This document shows positions 1 to 10,589 of a stretch of 64,000 nt of DNA, one piece after another (position 1 is the first letter of the stretch; every line of letters starts with the position of its first letter). The notes beneath the pieces were generated by a model, which searched no databases, was not told where the DNA came from, and saw only the letters and a list, made by a program, of their open reading frames with translations. The position numbers and the translations under genes were made by a program. Location: NCBI RefSeq assembly GCF_003478445.1, contig NZ_QUET01000009.1:53404-117403 (forward strand). The letters run 5' to 3'. This stretch comes from Roseburia sp. AM59-24XD. Its GTDB lineage: Bacteria; Bacillota; Clostridia; Lachnospirales; Lachnospiraceae.

Positions 1-3000
1 CCTTTTTTCACAAAGGCATCGACAGCACTATCCGCCAGCTTGGAAGCAATGTCCTTGCTGTCTGCTCCTGTCCAGGTTGAGATTACACTCATGCCATCTT
101 TATCAAGGCCGGACGGATCCGGAGATGCAGACGGTTTCGTTGATGCTGGCGGCTGTGTGCTTCTAACCGGTAACGGCGTATTGGTTTTCACCGGGACCGG
201 AGTATTCGTTCTAACCGGGACCGGTATTCTGGTAACGACAGGCGACGGTGTATTTGTCTCGCCCGGTGCCGGAGTATCTGTTCCGCCGGTGCCCGGTTTT
301 GTTGTCTCGCCCGGTGCCGGAATATCTGTTCCGCCGATGCCCGGTTTTGTTGTCTCGCCTGGTGCCGGAATATCTGTTCCGCCGGTGCCCGGCTTCTTTG
401 TTTCTCCCGGTACCGGGGCCTCCGTCTCAGAAGGAGGATTCGTTGCCTTTTCAGTTGGAACCGGGGTCGGTATCTCCTGACAGATTTCAAAGCTGCAGCT
501 TCCTTTTACCATCATTACATGTCCCGGAAGAATTTTCTCGCCCTGCTCATCAAGATATCCAATGATATATTCGATATCCTTGATCTTCTCCGGCATAATA
601 TACTTCTGTCCGTATGCCACCTGTTGTACTTCTATGTTCTGCTTTTCGCCATCCTCCACAATATAAAAATTGAATTCATACTTATCTCTCTGCAGATATA
701 TTTCCACGCAGGTAGTACCATCCGGAGCAATCGTTGTCTGTTCCAGAGCTGTCTTATCAGCAAGACGGTATCCGCTTCCAAACATCTTGTGAATGCTTTC
801 TGCCACATCCTTTGTCTGATACATCTGCATCAGATCCTCCTCAACGCTAAGATCCGTCGTTCCACGCAGATCGACTGTCTCGCCCTTTACATAACCCACG
901 CCATTCAGATTCTCATAATACGGAATGATCTGATATCTTATATCTTCTCTAGGCAGCCAGCATGCATATAAAACGAGATCATGATTTGGTAATGCATAAG
1001 TCTCTCCCGGTCTGCCGGCAGCCAGACGGCTTCCCTTCTCGATCGTCCACCCATCAAAGATATAGCCTGTCTTTTGTAACTGTGCTTCCGGCAGTACAAC
1101 AGACTGTTCAAACAGACCAAAGATTGGATCAAGTGCCTTGATATCTGTCAGCACACTTCCTCCATCCGGATCAAAGCTCACATTGTATTCACGTCGCTGG
1201 AAATAAACATTTAAGATCAAACTTCCATCCGCCTTGACAATCCCTGTCAGTTTGGAAGATCCCTCATCCAGATAAAAGCCCGGGAACATATCCTTATCGG
1301 CTCCAACCTGTACCTTTTCCCCTGTAAGGGCTTTCATTGTATATGTACTGACACGTTCATATGTCTTATCAAGCCTCTGCTTATAATACTCGATATGATA
1401 ATCAACCGGTGCCGGGGTCCAGACCGCATACAACGTGGTATCCTTCTCAATATAAAACTGCTTTGCGCCTGCAGAGGTTTCCTTATCCAATGACCATCCC
1501 GCAAACTCATAGCCAAGCCTCTTAGGCTGCACATCAACGGTTGCCTCTCTGCCGCTCCAAACAGCATAAAGACGGACGGTTTCTTCCTGACTGGTAAGAC
1601 CGTTGACACTGCCTCCATCGTAATAGACTGCACTTCCTGTCGCAGTTTCAGCCCATCCTACAAAATCCGAGTATACCGTGAGAAATTTTGTATCACTGGA
1701 TGCCTCCGGTGCATTTGTGTCAAGTGTGATCCTTTTCTTGTTGATAAAGGAGTTCATGGTCAACGAATAATCATGACCATAGTAAAGATTGCGCATCACA
1801 GACATCGATCCGCCGGAAGCACATCCGGAAACAAACTCAATATTATACATGATCGGTGTAAAGTACCGATAGACAGTACAGCCATCATCCCCGACCTGCT
1901 TCATCGAGCTGTATATATAACGATATCCCGTATAATACGCACCGACCGATGTATCGCTGCCAATCGTTTCTCCACTTGCAGTCGTTCCATATTCCGCCTG
2001 CCACAAATGGCTTCCAAGCTGCTGTCCGGCATCCGGTCCTACCTGAACAACGTCAATACAGAATACATTTCTGGACGCATTTTTAAAATATCGATATACA
2101 ACAGTTCCTTCTGCCTGAACGATACTGTCAGAGCAGCCGACATAATCCCTTCCCGGATAGTAAATACCGGAGCCTGTACTGCAGCCGATTGCCGAACCGC
2201 TCGCAAGCTCCCCGTACTCCGCCTGAAACGTTGTTGTTCCAAGAACCTCCTCGCCGCCTGCCGTTTGTAAAACATCAATGCAGGTGACATCACATTTCTT
2301 AGGAACTGCCTTCCAGTGCGCATACAGAGTGACTCCCTTTTCGATAAAATCTCCTTCGTTAAGCTTTACACCACCGTCTGCACTGGTATACCATCCATCA
2401 AACAGATACACGTTGCGGTCGCGCCTTCTGACCGGCACCGGCAGCTTATGGATCACATATTGGTTTGAAAGCTCCGTATATGCCTCTCCCTTCTCAGACA
2501 TCTCGCCACCCATGGCATTTAATGTGACATCATCCTCCTCATCCCCCAGAAAAATACCGGGATTCAGATCGTACCAGTAAGAAACCCTGTCCGGAGAATG
2601 TATACCAACGTAATAGGTTCTTTCCTGAGCGATGGCAAGCATCAGCGAATATTTGGAATCCGTCCAATTTGCTCTGGAATCCGTGCTGTACTCGTACTCC
2701 AGGCTGAGCATCTCCCCCTTCTGATAACGTGTTGTCTTGATCGAATAACAGGGATAATCCTTGATAAGATCCTTTGCCCACTTACCGTAGATAATAAAAC
2801 GTCCACGACATTCCATATCATCTCCAATGCCAAGACAAAATCCATCTCTGATTTTGATTGCTTCCTTGTCATTTCGTCTCGATCCGAATAGATTGGCGAA
2901 ATGAAACTTCCAGCCGGTTGCATCCGTATACGAATACACATCGTATGCATATGCCTTCATATAATTATTCCGGGCAATACGCACTCCTGACACGCATGGG

Positions 3001-3170
3001 TTACTGAGTCCCTTTCCGTAACGTTTTCCGATATCTGCCGCCATAACAGTCGGAAGCTTTTCTTCTGCTTTGGCTTTCTTCGCCGGATAACATATCAGAC
3101 TTAAGAAACCAAGCACACACACAACACAAAGTAATATCATGCGTTTCATTAAAAATAACTGTTTATCCAT
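1..3170 (-). CDS. Large secreted surface protein with InlB-B and MucBP-like repeats (C-terminus off the left edge)
   Basis: An uninterrupted minus-strand frame runs from ATG at 3170 to the window edge, about 1056 residues with no stop. The N-terminus is a signal peptide (hydrophobic LLCVVCVLGFLSLICY, probable AKA-E cleavage near residue 36). Roughly residues 295-440 hold two copies of a repeat with C-I-D-V, W/F-Q-A-E-Y-G, Y-Y-x-G and V-Y-R-Y-F, resembling MucBP domains. Listeria-Bacteroides (InlB B / Flg_new) signatures, F-x-G-W ... L-Y-A-x-W, recur near residues 250, 505, 560 and 705. A Pro/Thr-rich repeat region follows near 920-1020, then a further domain that is cut off. By family it is probably an exported adhesin-like or wall-associated protein; substrate unknown. 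Whether it ends in an anchor cannot be seen. It has its own promoter at 3302-3330. Confidence 0.85.
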   Translation of the reverse strand, partial: MDKQLFLMKRMILLCVVCVLGFLSLICYPAKKAKAEEKLPTVMAADIGKRYGKGLSNPCVSGVRIARNNYMKAYAYDVYSYTDATGWKFHFANLFGSRRNDKEAIKIRDGFCLGIGDDMECRGRFIIYGKWAKDLIKDYPCYSIKTTRYQKGEMLSLEYEYSTDSRANWTDSKYSLMLAIAQERTYYVGIHSPDRVSYWYDLNPGIFLGDEEDDVTLNAMGGEMSEKGEAYTELSNQYVIHKLPVPVRRRDRNVYLFDGWYTSADGGVKLNEGDFIEKGVTLYAHWKAVPKKCDVTCIDVLQTAGGEEVLGTTTFQAEYGELASGSAIGCSTGSGIYYPGRDYVGCSDSIVQAEGTVVYRYFKNASRNVFCIDVVQVGPDAGQQLGSHLWQAEYGTTASGETIGSDTSVGAYYTGYRYIYSSMKQVGDDGCTVYRYFTPIMYNIEFVSGCASGGSMSVMRNLYYGHDYSLTMNSFINKKRITLDTNAPEASSDTKFLTVYSDFVGWAETATGSAVYYDGGSVNGLTSQEETVRLYAVWSGREATVDVQPKRLGYEFAGWSLDKETSAGAKQFYIEKDTTLYAVWTPAPVDYHIEYYKQRLDKTYERVSTYTMKALTGEKVQVGADKDMFPGFYLDEGSSKLTGIVKADGSLILNVYFQRREYNVSFDPDGGSVLTDIKALDPIFGLFEQSVVLPEAQLQKTGYIFDGWTIEKGSRLAAGRPGETYALPNHDLVLYACWLPREDIRYQIIPYYENLNGVGYVKGETVDLRGTTDLSVEEDLMQMYQTKDVAESIHKMFGSGYRLADKTALEQTTIAPDGTTCVEIYLQRDKYEFNFYIVEDGEKQNIEVQQVAYGQKYIMPEKIKDIEYIIGYLDEQGEKILPGHVMMVKGSCSFEICQEIPTPVPTEKATNPPSETEAPVPGETKKPGTGGTDIPAPGETTKPGIGGTDIPAPGETTKPGTGGTDTPAPGETNTPSPVVTRIPVPVRTNTPVPVKTNTPLPVRSTQPPASTKPSASPDPSGLDKDGMSVISTWTGADSKDIASKLADSAVDAFVKK
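256..399 (-). repeat. Three 48-bp in-frame tandem repeats in the surface protein
   Basis: Units 256-303, 304-351 and 352-399 are nearly identical and encode PGET(T)KPG(T/I)GGTD(I/T)PA-type 16-residue blocks; part of a fourth unit follows to about 416. Positions 160-240 hold a second degenerate repeat, R/K-T-N-T-P-V/L-P-V. Such Pro/Thr/Gly-rich spacers are typical wall-spanning stalks and are prone to copy-number change. Confidence 0.9.
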
Positions 3171-3301
3171 GATAACCTCTTTCCTCTCTGTCCTTCAGAC
3201 AAATTGCAGGTTTCTCTGCAGTACAGATATCTCATCTCCCGGTTCTGATATCTGTACTGCACTTTTCGCATCACGGAATAAACTCTCTGTTTGTGAAAGC
3301 C

Positions 3302-3330
3302 ATTATAGCAATCCGCTTTTCGTTCGACAA
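3302..3330 (-). promoter_or_regulatory. Vegetative promoter of the surface protein gene
   Basis: On the minus strand TTGTCG (3325-3330) is followed by a 17-base spacer and TATAAT (3302-3307), about 130 bases upstream of the ATG at 3170. Good sigma-A match; the start site is inferred. Confidence 0.6.
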
Positions 3331-3375
3331 GTGGAAAAATCGCACAAATTTTCTTTTAAAAAAACGTCAATATAG

Positions 3376-3408
3376 CAAAAAGAATATATACAAAATCGTA
3401 TATATTCT
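3376..3408 (-). terminator. AT-rich terminator-like hairpin after the amidase gene
   Basis: A perfect 11-bp inverted repeat AGAATATATAC / GTATATATTCT (3381-3391 and 3398-3408) with a 6-base loop is followed on the minus strand by five T. It lies between the amidase stop and the surface-protein promoter, as expected for an intrinsic terminator, though the stem has almost no GC. The remaining bases of 3171-3463 hold only the promoter above. Confidence 0.55.
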
Positions 3409-3463
3409 TTCGATAAATTATATATTTCTCTGTTATTCACAAAATAAAACCGAAAAAAAAGCA

Positions 3464-4162
3464 TCAACTTTTATACTGACTGTCTAACACTTTATTCCAG
3501 ATATCCTCCCTAAGCTTCTTCCATTTGTCGGAATGCTTTACATAATATAATGGACACAGCTTTCCTGTCACATCGTAATGGCGGATGATATCATCCGGCG
3601 ATTCGATCTCATACCGGTCACAGAGCCAAGCACACAGACGGATCAGAGCGTGATATGTTTTCCGGTTAAATTTGCCGTTCTTGCGGGGATGACAACATTC
3701 AATAGAGATTGTATCACTGTTCCTGTCATTCGATGCATATGCGATCTCATCCAATGGAATACATTGAACAATCTCACCCTTCAGACCGATCACGAAATGA
3801 CTGCTGACTTTATTGGAGCTTATCTCTTCCTGATCCTTACGGCTCTCAAAGTAATCCCTGTTTGCCTTGGCTCCGGTTCCGGGATTTGCCGTATAATGGA
3901 TCACAATCCCCTTGACGTGCTTAAGCTTTGTCCCCGGTCTGGAATTAGGATTTGTTGTCAGGAAATCCTCAGTGATCTCCGGCTGCTCAACCCGGATCTT
4001 ATCGTATGCCACTACCGGATGCTTCGCAAAGTAGCGGTTATAGATAAATCCGGTCACCGATAACACCATTCCAAGTAACGCTGCCGCAACAATCCCAGCC
4101 GCTGCTACCAGAATGATATTTCTTCTGAGCTGCTGTTTTTTCTTTCTGGTCAGTTTCTTCAT
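3464..4162 (-). CDS. N-acetylmuramoyl-L-alanine amidase (Amidase_2 family), membrane-anchored
   Basis: 232 residues. A basic N-terminus (KKLTRKKKQQLRRN) precedes one hydrophobic segment at about residues 14-40, so the enzyme is probably anchored with its domain outside. The Amidase_2/PGRP fold is recognised from GIVIHYTANPGTGAKAN (zinc His in the IHYT motif), HFVIGLKGEIVQCIPLDEIAYAS, then D-T-I-S-I-E-C and the late I-R-H-Y-D-V-T-G-K-x-C-P zinc-site block. The family cleaves the MurNAc-L-Ala amide bond of peptidoglycan. The ATG at 4162 has an AGGAAGAG ribosome binding site. It lies 69 bases after guaB, separated by a hairpin, and may be expressed partly by read-through. Confidence 0.88.
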   Translation of the reverse strand: MKKLTRKKKQQLRRNIILVAAAGIVAAALLGMVLSVTGFIYNRYFAKHPVVAYDKIRVEQPEITEDFLTTNPNSRPGTKLKHVKGIVIHYTANPGTGAKANRDYFESRKDQEEISSNKVSSHFVIGLKGEIVQCIPLDEIAYASNDRNSDTISIECCHPRKNGKFNRKTYHALIRLCAWLCDRYEIESPDDIIRHYDVTGKLCPLYYVKHSDKWKKLREDIWNKVLDSQYKS

Positions 4163-4177
4163 GTTCTCTTCCTATAG

Positions 4178-4206
4178 AAAAGGGATGCCGTATAAGCACC
4201 CCTTTT
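4178..4206 (-). terminator. Hairpin between guaB and the amidase gene
   Basis: AAAAGGGATGC (4178-4188) pairs with GCACCCCTTTT (4196-4206), an 11-bp stem with one G-T pair on the minus-strand RNA and a 7-base loop, followed by TTTTC. The T tract is short, so it may terminate only part of guaB transcription. Confidence 0.55.
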
Positions 4207-4231
4207 GATCTTGGTAAATAAGATATCCAAA

Positions 4232-5685
<1,454 letters not shown>

Positions 5686-5720
5686 TTTATTATCCTCCTT
5701 ATCATTTTGTGTATTAGCAA

Positions 5721-5745
5721 ACACGCAGGGGGTATTCCTGCGTGT
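5721..5745 (-). promoter_or_regulatory. Hairpin in the guaB leader
   Basis: ACACGCAGG (5721-5729) and CCTGCGTGT (5737-5745) form a perfect 9-bp stem with a 7-base loop in the roughly 80-base guaB 5' leader, about 20 bases upstream of its Shine-Dalgarno. It could be an mRNA-stabilising or attenuating structure; no known class was recognised. Confidence 0.5.
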
Positions 5746-5773
5746 CTAAAACATTACTATAAATATTTGAAAA

Positions 5774-5803
5774 ATTATACACCTTTTTTATGGTAATTGT
5801 CAA
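5774..5803 (-). promoter_or_regulatory. Promoter of guaB
   Basis: Perfect TTGACA (5798-5803) and TATAAT (5774-5779) boxes on the minus strand with an 18-base spacer, 89 bases upstream of the guaB ATG. Confidence 0.75.
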
Positions 5804-5807
5804 CAAC

Positions 5808-5851
5808 AAAACGGCTGATTTTTAATCAATATGACCAAAAACAGCCGTTTT
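5808..5851 (-). terminator. Terminator after the DUF6106-like gene
   Basis: AAAACGGCTG (5808-5817) pairs with CAGCCGTTTT (5842-5851); on the minus strand the stem runs into TTTTGTTGTTG. It separates the upstream gene from the guaB promoter, which it slightly precedes. Confidence 0.6.
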
Positions 5852-5867
5852 CCCGTGCAAAAATAAA

Positions 5868-6383
5868 TTATTCGTCTTTTATTTTACTGCGTGATTTCAT
5901 TTTCATCTGATCTAACAGACGTTCATCCGGCGTAAAACGGATCCGGATATTTCCCTTCTCTCCCTTTGCCACGACAATATAATGGTGATCCTCTTCGTTA
6001 CGGGAAGAATAATCCTGCTGTGGCAGATTCTGAAAACCGTCCAGTGCATGAGATCCCTCCGGTGCCACGACCTCTACCTTTTCCAGATCAGTCCGGCACA
6101 TGGTTTTTCTTGTATTCTGCGCAATAATTCGATCAAAATCAATCTGCCCGTCCACAAAAACGTACTCGTAATCAATATGTGGATTTGGAAGAAAATAGAT
6201 CATTACAATGTCTGCGATCACTGCCACCAGTAATCCAATGATCTTAAACATCCCAGGAGCTGCCACCAGTGCAAGAATCGGTAAAATGACACAGGCGGCC
6301 AACATAAGCCGCCTGCGCATTGATTCTTGCTGTGTCAACCGGGAGTGTACATATGTGTCTGAATACAATCCTTCGTTATACAT
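5868..6383 (-). CDS. Small membrane protein, DUF6106-like
   Basis: 171 residues. After a soluble N-terminus (about 1-25, ending MRRRL) come two hydrophobic segments (about 26-45 and 48-66) and a C-terminal domain of about 100 residues with F-V-D-G-Q-I-D-F-D-R-I, then a charged tail. The arrangement resembles DUF6106 proteins of Lachnospiraceae, assigned from memory of the pattern only. The ATG has an AAAGGAAAG ribosome binding site. It stands alone between groEL and guaB with a terminator downstream. No function can be assigned. Confidence 0.72.
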   Translation of the reverse strand: MYNEGLYSDTYVHSRLTQQESMRRRLMLAACVILPILALVAAPGMFKIIGLLVAVIADIVMIYFLPNPHIDYEYVFVDGQIDFDRIIAQNTRKTMCRTDLEKVEVVAPEGSHALDGFQNLPQQDYSSRNEEDHHYIVVAKGEKGNIRIRFTPDERLLDQMKMKSRSKIKDE

Positions 6384-6435
6384 AGCTTTCCTTTCGTAAA
6401 CACCGGTTATGGGTGTTAAAACCTCTTATATTGTT

Positions 6436-6466
6436 GGAAGTTTCGCAGAAACTTCTAATGCAAAAT
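6436..6466. repeat. 31-bp intergenic direct repeat with internal palindrome, copy 1
   Basis: The 31 bases beginning GGAAGTTTCGCAGAAACTTC recur exactly at 6519-6549. Each copy contains GAAGTTTC-GCA-GAAACTTC, a perfect 8-bp hairpin with a 3-base loop. The two copies start 83 bases apart in the gap downstream of groEL. Confidence 0.85.
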
Positions 6467-6518
6467 TCTTTATGATACGCTATGTGGAAGCTACCAATCA
6501 CAAGTAGTTCCTAACAGC

Positions 6519-6549
6519 GGAAGTTTCGCAGAAACTTCTAATGCAAAAT
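6519..6549. repeat. 31-bp intergenic direct repeat, copy 2
   Basis: Exact second copy of 6436-6466. Its end overlaps a further hairpin at 6543-6561, so the groEL downstream region holds three potential hairpins in about 125 bases. Confidence 0.85.
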
Positions 6550-6561
6550 CTCTGATTTTGC
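6543..6561 (-). repeat. Hairpin just downstream of groEL
   Basis: GCAAAATCTCTGATTTTGC is a perfect 8-bp stem with a 3-base loop, 3 bases after the groEL stop. It has no T run of its own, so it is not a classical terminator, though it may protect the mRNA end. A similar core (AAATC-TNT-GATTT) occurs at 45382-45400. Confidence 0.6.
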
Positions 6562-6564
6562 TAT

Positions 6565-8207
<1,643 letters not shown>

Positions 8208-8245
8208 CTAAATTATAACAGTCTCGTCACTGTATGCCTGATGCA

Positions 8246-8531
8246 TTAGCCTTCAACCTTAGCTACGATATCATTCTGGCGTACGATAATGTACTCCTCA
8301 TCCTCAAGCTTTACGTTTGTTCCGGCATATTTTGAATAAATAACCTTATCGCCGATTGCGACTTCCATCTTAACTTCGTTCCATCAACAACTCCGCCCGG
8401 TCCTACAGCAATTACTTCTGCCTGCTGTGGCTTCTCCTGTGCATTTCCCGGAAGAACAATGCCGGATTTTGTGGTCTCTTCTGCTTCTAACTGTTTTAAA
8501 CAACTCTGTCACCCAATGGTACTAATTTCAT
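8246..8531 (-). CDS. groES: 10 kDa co-chaperonin GroES, frame broken by two apparent 1-base deletions
   Basis: No intact frame exists, but the gene is clear. ATG at 8531 (after GGAGGTCATTTTC) gives [11 protein letters not shown] then a stop; adding one T near 8499 restores [18 protein letters not shown] through [10 protein letters not shown]. Adding one G near 8377 restores [20 protein letters not shown] to IVAKVEG and the stop at 8246. The restored protein has 95 residues with the mobile-loop GIVLP motif. GroES caps GroEL. Two breaks in such a short essential gene point to sequence error. Confidence 0.93.
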
Positions 8532-8562
8532 GAAAATGACCTCCTTATTGACTATTTTACTA

Positions 8563-8589
8563 TTAGCACTCACTCTATCCGAGTGCTAA
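8563..8589. promoter_or_regulatory. CIRCE operator (HrcA site) of groESL
   Basis: TTAGCACTC - 9 bases - GAGTGCTAA, an exact match to the CIRCE inverted repeat, located between the groESL promoter and the groES ribosome binding site. HrcA represses class I heat-shock operons through it. hrcA itself is not in this window. Confidence 0.96.
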
Positions 8590-8599
8590 CCATAAACAT

Positions 8600-8628
8600 A
8601 ATATATTGCATTTCGTTTTATTCTGCAA
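8600..8628 (-). promoter_or_regulatory. Promoter of groES-groEL
   Basis: TTGCAG (8623-8628), 17-base spacer, TATATT (8600-8605) on the minus strand. Transcription would begin at the edge of CIRCE, the classic arrangement for HrcA repression. Confidence 0.7.
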
Positions 8629-8725
8629 GTTTTCCAAGTTAGTGATTTTATGTATTATGAAATATATTTTATTATTTCTTCCAATATCTCCTTTTTTCTC
8701 TTTTTATCTCTTTATTACATTTTCT

Positions 8726-8754
8726 TTGACTGTGCAGGTCAATTGCTATATAAT
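8726..8754 (+). promoter_or_regulatory. Promoter of the DUF6062 gene
   Basis: TTGACT (8726-8731), 17-base spacer, TATAAT (8749-8754). TTGAC and GTCAA (8738-8742) form a small inverted repeat over the -35 box, a possible operator. It is divergent from groESL. Confidence 0.7.
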
Positions 8755-8834
8755 CATTATACAATATGATGATTTTAATCCTGTCATACATTTTGATTCC
8801 ACTATCATTATTTATATAGGAAAAGGAGGACATA

Positions 8835-9557
8835 ATGAAAGAACAGCTTTATACCATCCCGGTAAATGATGCGTTCGCCGTAGACTGTGAATGTCCGGTC
8901 TGCTCCATGTACGATTCCCTGGAGAAGGATGCGATTGAATTTACCATGGGACCAAGCTATATGGAAGATGACATCCGTATGGAGACCAACAAGATCGGCT
9001 TTTGTACCCACCATGTGAAACAGCTTTACAAGCATCAGAACCGTCTCGGTCTTGCTCTGATCCTTCACACACACATGCAGCGCACCAACCGCGATCTGGA
9101 GGATCTGCTTTCTTCTGACAAGCCGGTCAAGAAAGGGCTGTTTGCCAAGAAGACAGAGAATGCTTCCCCGGTCACGGAATATATCGAGAATCTGAATCAG
9201 TCCTGTTATATTTGCAACCGGATCGACCGGATCTTTGCCAGATATCTGGCAACCATCTATCACTGCTATGAGCATGACGAGGAGTTCCGCCGGAAGTTTG
9301 CTGCTTCAAAGGGCTTTTGCACGAAGCATTTCGGTATGCTTTACGAGGGTGCACCGTCAAGTCTTTCCGGCAAGCGCCTACCGGAGTTTATCAAGACTCT
9401 GAATGAGGTTTATCTGACCAACATGAAACGTGTTACGGATGATCTTGAGTGGTTTACCGACAAGTTTGACTACCGCAACGAGGACAAACCATGGAAGAAC
9501 TCCAAGGACGCACTGCCCCGCAGTATGAATAAAACGAACAGTATTCTTCCACAATAA
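8835..9557 (+). CDS. DUF6062 family protein with duplicated Cys/His clusters
   Basis: 240 residues, ATG after AAAAGGAGGA. Two half-repeats are visible: CECPVC (about 18) followed by GFCTHH (about 57), and CYICNR (about 124) followed by GFCTKHF (about 161). Each half therefore has C-x2-C plus C-x2-H, enough for one zinc or similar metal site per half. A basic linker (KKGLFAKK) separates them. No transmembrane segment or signal peptide is seen, so it is probably cytoplasmic. The family name is from recalled pattern; no function is established. Monocistronic, with its own promoter and a strong terminator. Confidence 0.8.
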   Translation: MKEQLYTIPVNDAFAVDCECPVCSMYDSLEKDAIEFTMGPSYMEDDIRMETNKIGFCTHHVKQLYKHQNRLGLALILHTHMQRTNRDLEDLLSSDKPVKKGLFAKKTENASPVTEYIENLNQSCYICNRIDRIFARYLATIYHCYEHDEEFRRKFAASKGFCTKHFGMLYEGAPSSLSGKRLPEFIKTLNEVYLTNMKRVTDDLEWFTDKFDYRNEDKPWKNSKDALPRSMNKTNSILPQ

Positions 9558-9650
9558 CCGGATCCGGATGAAATATTTGTCGAACTGCAGGCAGATTACA
9601 CATGTATCCTGTTACATAATCATTTTGATTTAAATATTACTTTCAATAAC

Positions 9651-9690
9651 AATACCGGCAGATCATAGCAATATGACCTGCCGGTATTGT
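9651..9690 (+). terminator. Terminator of the DUF6062 gene
   Basis: AATACCGGCAG (9651-9661) pairs with CTGCCGGTATT (9678-9688), then GTTTTGTATATTTTATTTC. It lies between convergent genes and may work in both directions. Confidence 0.85.
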
Positions 9691-9708
9691 TTTGTATATT
9701 TTATTTCA

Positions 9709-10560
9709 TTACGCCTTATGCATATCCTTATTTAACAGCTCCTTGATCTCCCGTGCTCTGTTCTTAATGCGATCATTAGCATCTCTGGAGATCAGCACTC
9801 TGGAGATCCAGCGGCTGGACTCCTCAAACTTGCCGATTCTTCTCGCAAGCTCAGCCAGAAGATAACTGACGGTTATCTCATCCATTCCGCACATCGGGAA
9901 GGACTCCTTGGAAAATGCCGTTTCAAAACCGGTATATGCATTCTCCAGCAGCTCCTTCTCCTGCTGCTTTAATTCCTTTAACTGTATCTTATAGTTTGGA
10001 AGCTCCTCCGAAAGCGACTCTGCCTTTCCGCGGCAGATCCACGCCATCTTCAGACAAGTATATGCCCGCTCGCTCTCCTTCGCCTTCTTGATGACGGTAT
10101 TGAGCAGCGCGAGCTGGTGACGTTCCAGTGCATCATCATAGGTATAAATGCTGTCCGTGGCCGGAAGCCCCTTGAAATTTGCAGAGATATGTTCCCGTAT
10201 CAGCCTTGCCTGTGCCGGCATCATAAACTTAAAGAAACGATCGAGTGCTGCATATCCGCAGTACGGACATGCCACTGCATCATATTTCAGACAGTCAACA
10301 TACTGATACTTTGGGCGCAGATCCGTATCTGCCGCCAGAAGTTTCACCTTGCCGGTGCGAATCTTCTTAGAGTGAAACTCCTGATCGCATACCGGACAGA
10401 CATATGTCTTCTCAAAAAGAAAATCTGCTTCTGTGGCTGCCGGTGCCTTTTTCTTTGCTTCCTGTGTATCATTTTCCTTCTTAGATGCATCCTCGAATAC
10501 TTCTACCTTCTCCAATTTTCCCAGACCTAATTTTTCAAGACCGGAAAAAATGCCTTTCAT
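9709..10560 (-). CDS. DUF2225 family protein
   Basis: 283 residues. A lysine/acid-rich N-terminus (about 1-45) is followed by YVCPVCDQEF, T-D-L-R-P-K-Y, and CPYCGYAALDRFF. These two C-x2-C pairs and the D-L-R-P block are the hallmark of DUF2225. The C-terminal half is helical and TPR-like (residues about 130-280). No catalytic function is known. It starts 30 bases after glnS ends, so the two are probably co-transcribed. Confidence 0.82.
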   Translation of the reverse strand: MKGIFSGLEKLGLGKLEKVEVFEDASKKENDTQEAKKKAPAATEADFLFEKTYVCPVCDQEFHSKKIRTGKVKLLAADTDLRPKYQYVDCLKYDAVACPYCGYAALDRFFKFMMPAQARLIREHISANFKGLPATDSIYTYDDALERHQLALLNTVIKKAKESERAYTCLKMAWICRGKAESLSEELPNYKIQLKELKQQEKELLENAYTGFETAFSKESFPMCGMDEITVSYLLAELARRIGKFEESSRWISRVLISRDANDRIKNRAREIKELLNKDMHKA

Positions 10561-10589
10561 GTAAACCCCTCCATTCTATGAATTGCTTA

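Noticed and set aside
40..480. Plus-strand open frame rich in Gly/Val/Pro repeats
   Set aside because: It is the antisense of the Pro/Thr repeat stalk of the minus-strand surface protein, which has a signal peptide and an intact 3-kb frame.
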